NCBI RefSeq assembly: GCF_018320785.1
Contig: NC_054886.1
Location: forward strand, 33,649,732-33,713,731
Length of the DNA: 64,000 nt
Source of the DNA: Cheilinus undulatus
Lineage: Eukaryota > Chordata > Actinopteri > Labriformes > Labridae
Direction of reading: 5' to 3'
Part shown: piece after piece, positions 63,587 to 64,000 of the stretch
Numbering within the stretch: position 1 is the stretch's first letter
Layout of the letters: every line of letters begins with the position of its first letter
The notes under the pieces: generated by a model
What the model was told of the DNA's origin: nothing
Databases searched by the model: none
What the model saw: the letters and a program-made list of their open reading frames with translations, nothing else
Program-made: the position numbers and the translations under genes

Positions 63587-64000
63587 TGTGACCACAGCAT
63601 CACTAACCATAAACCTGGTATTAGACCTGCTTCTATCCACATGCTCTTATATAATGTAGGGATATTGGATGAAATCAAGTCAGCGGTTTCGGTTTTAGAC
63701 TTTAATATGATTAATTGTAAAATGGTACGTACATGCGGCAGAATCAGAACCAGCTTTATTGGCCAGATATGCTAACACAACAAGGAATTTAATTCCAGTT
63801 AGCTTTGACTCACAAAGTAATGAACTAAGCATTAGCAGATTTGGACATATACAAGCTCACGTTAAGCATTTTTTCTAGTACATAAAGTCCATGTGCATTG
63901 AAAATATGGTTGCAAGATGTGCAAAGATGCAAGAATGCAATATTACAAATACACATATGAGGTGAAGCTTTGACCACAGTGAGTTTCTGGCAGTATTTAA
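63587..64000. other. End of the GPCR duplication, unit B
   Basis: Aligns with 57010-57132, 57828-57995 and 59109-59155 once the transposons there are removed. No gene is seen. Confidence 0.5.

Overview
This is a stretch of a teleost fish nuclear genome. The evidence is intron-rich genes with GT/AG boundaries, many nested DNA transposons and MITEs of fish type (Tc1/mariner, hAT, piggyBac-like, PIF/Harbinger-like), LINE 3' fragments, a solo LTR and AT-rich minisatellites. The species cannot be named from the sequence. All product names rest on motifs and exon structure read by eye; no database search was run.

Layout. 1-8.4 kb: repeats, an orphan first exon of an Fc-receptor-like gene (2755-2785) and a broken Tc1 transposon (6902-8142). 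8.4-11.8 kb: a two-Ig-domain, single-pass Fc-receptor-like gene on the + strand in five exons. 15.2-31.9 kb and 34.6-50.1 kb: two large tandem segments, each carrying a complete eight-exon FAD-dependent L-amino-acid oxidase gene (525 aa, + strand). Between them lie a truncated third LAAO remnant (32.9-33.2 kb) and a THAP-type zinc-finger start (32109). 51.0-64.0 kb: two divergent class A GPCR genes on the - strand (285 aa each), also a tandem duplication; each has an upstream non-coding exon and a TE-filled 5' intron.

How it fits together. The window is a small birth-and-death gene cluster. Fc-receptor-like proteins and LAAO (IL4I1-like) enzymes are immune-associated families; the GPCR ligand is unknown. 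Because most segments are duplicated, one paralogue often gives the empty site for a transposon in the other, so several insertions can be bounded to the base and placed after the duplication.

Main points to check: both LAAO copies end in RDEL, an ER-retrieval-type tail on a protein with a signal peptide. LAAO intron 7 is nearly identical between copies although the next coding exon has diverged. The Fc-receptor-like signal-peptide exon has AA where the splice acceptor AG should be, and this receptor has an Arg in its membrane segment.
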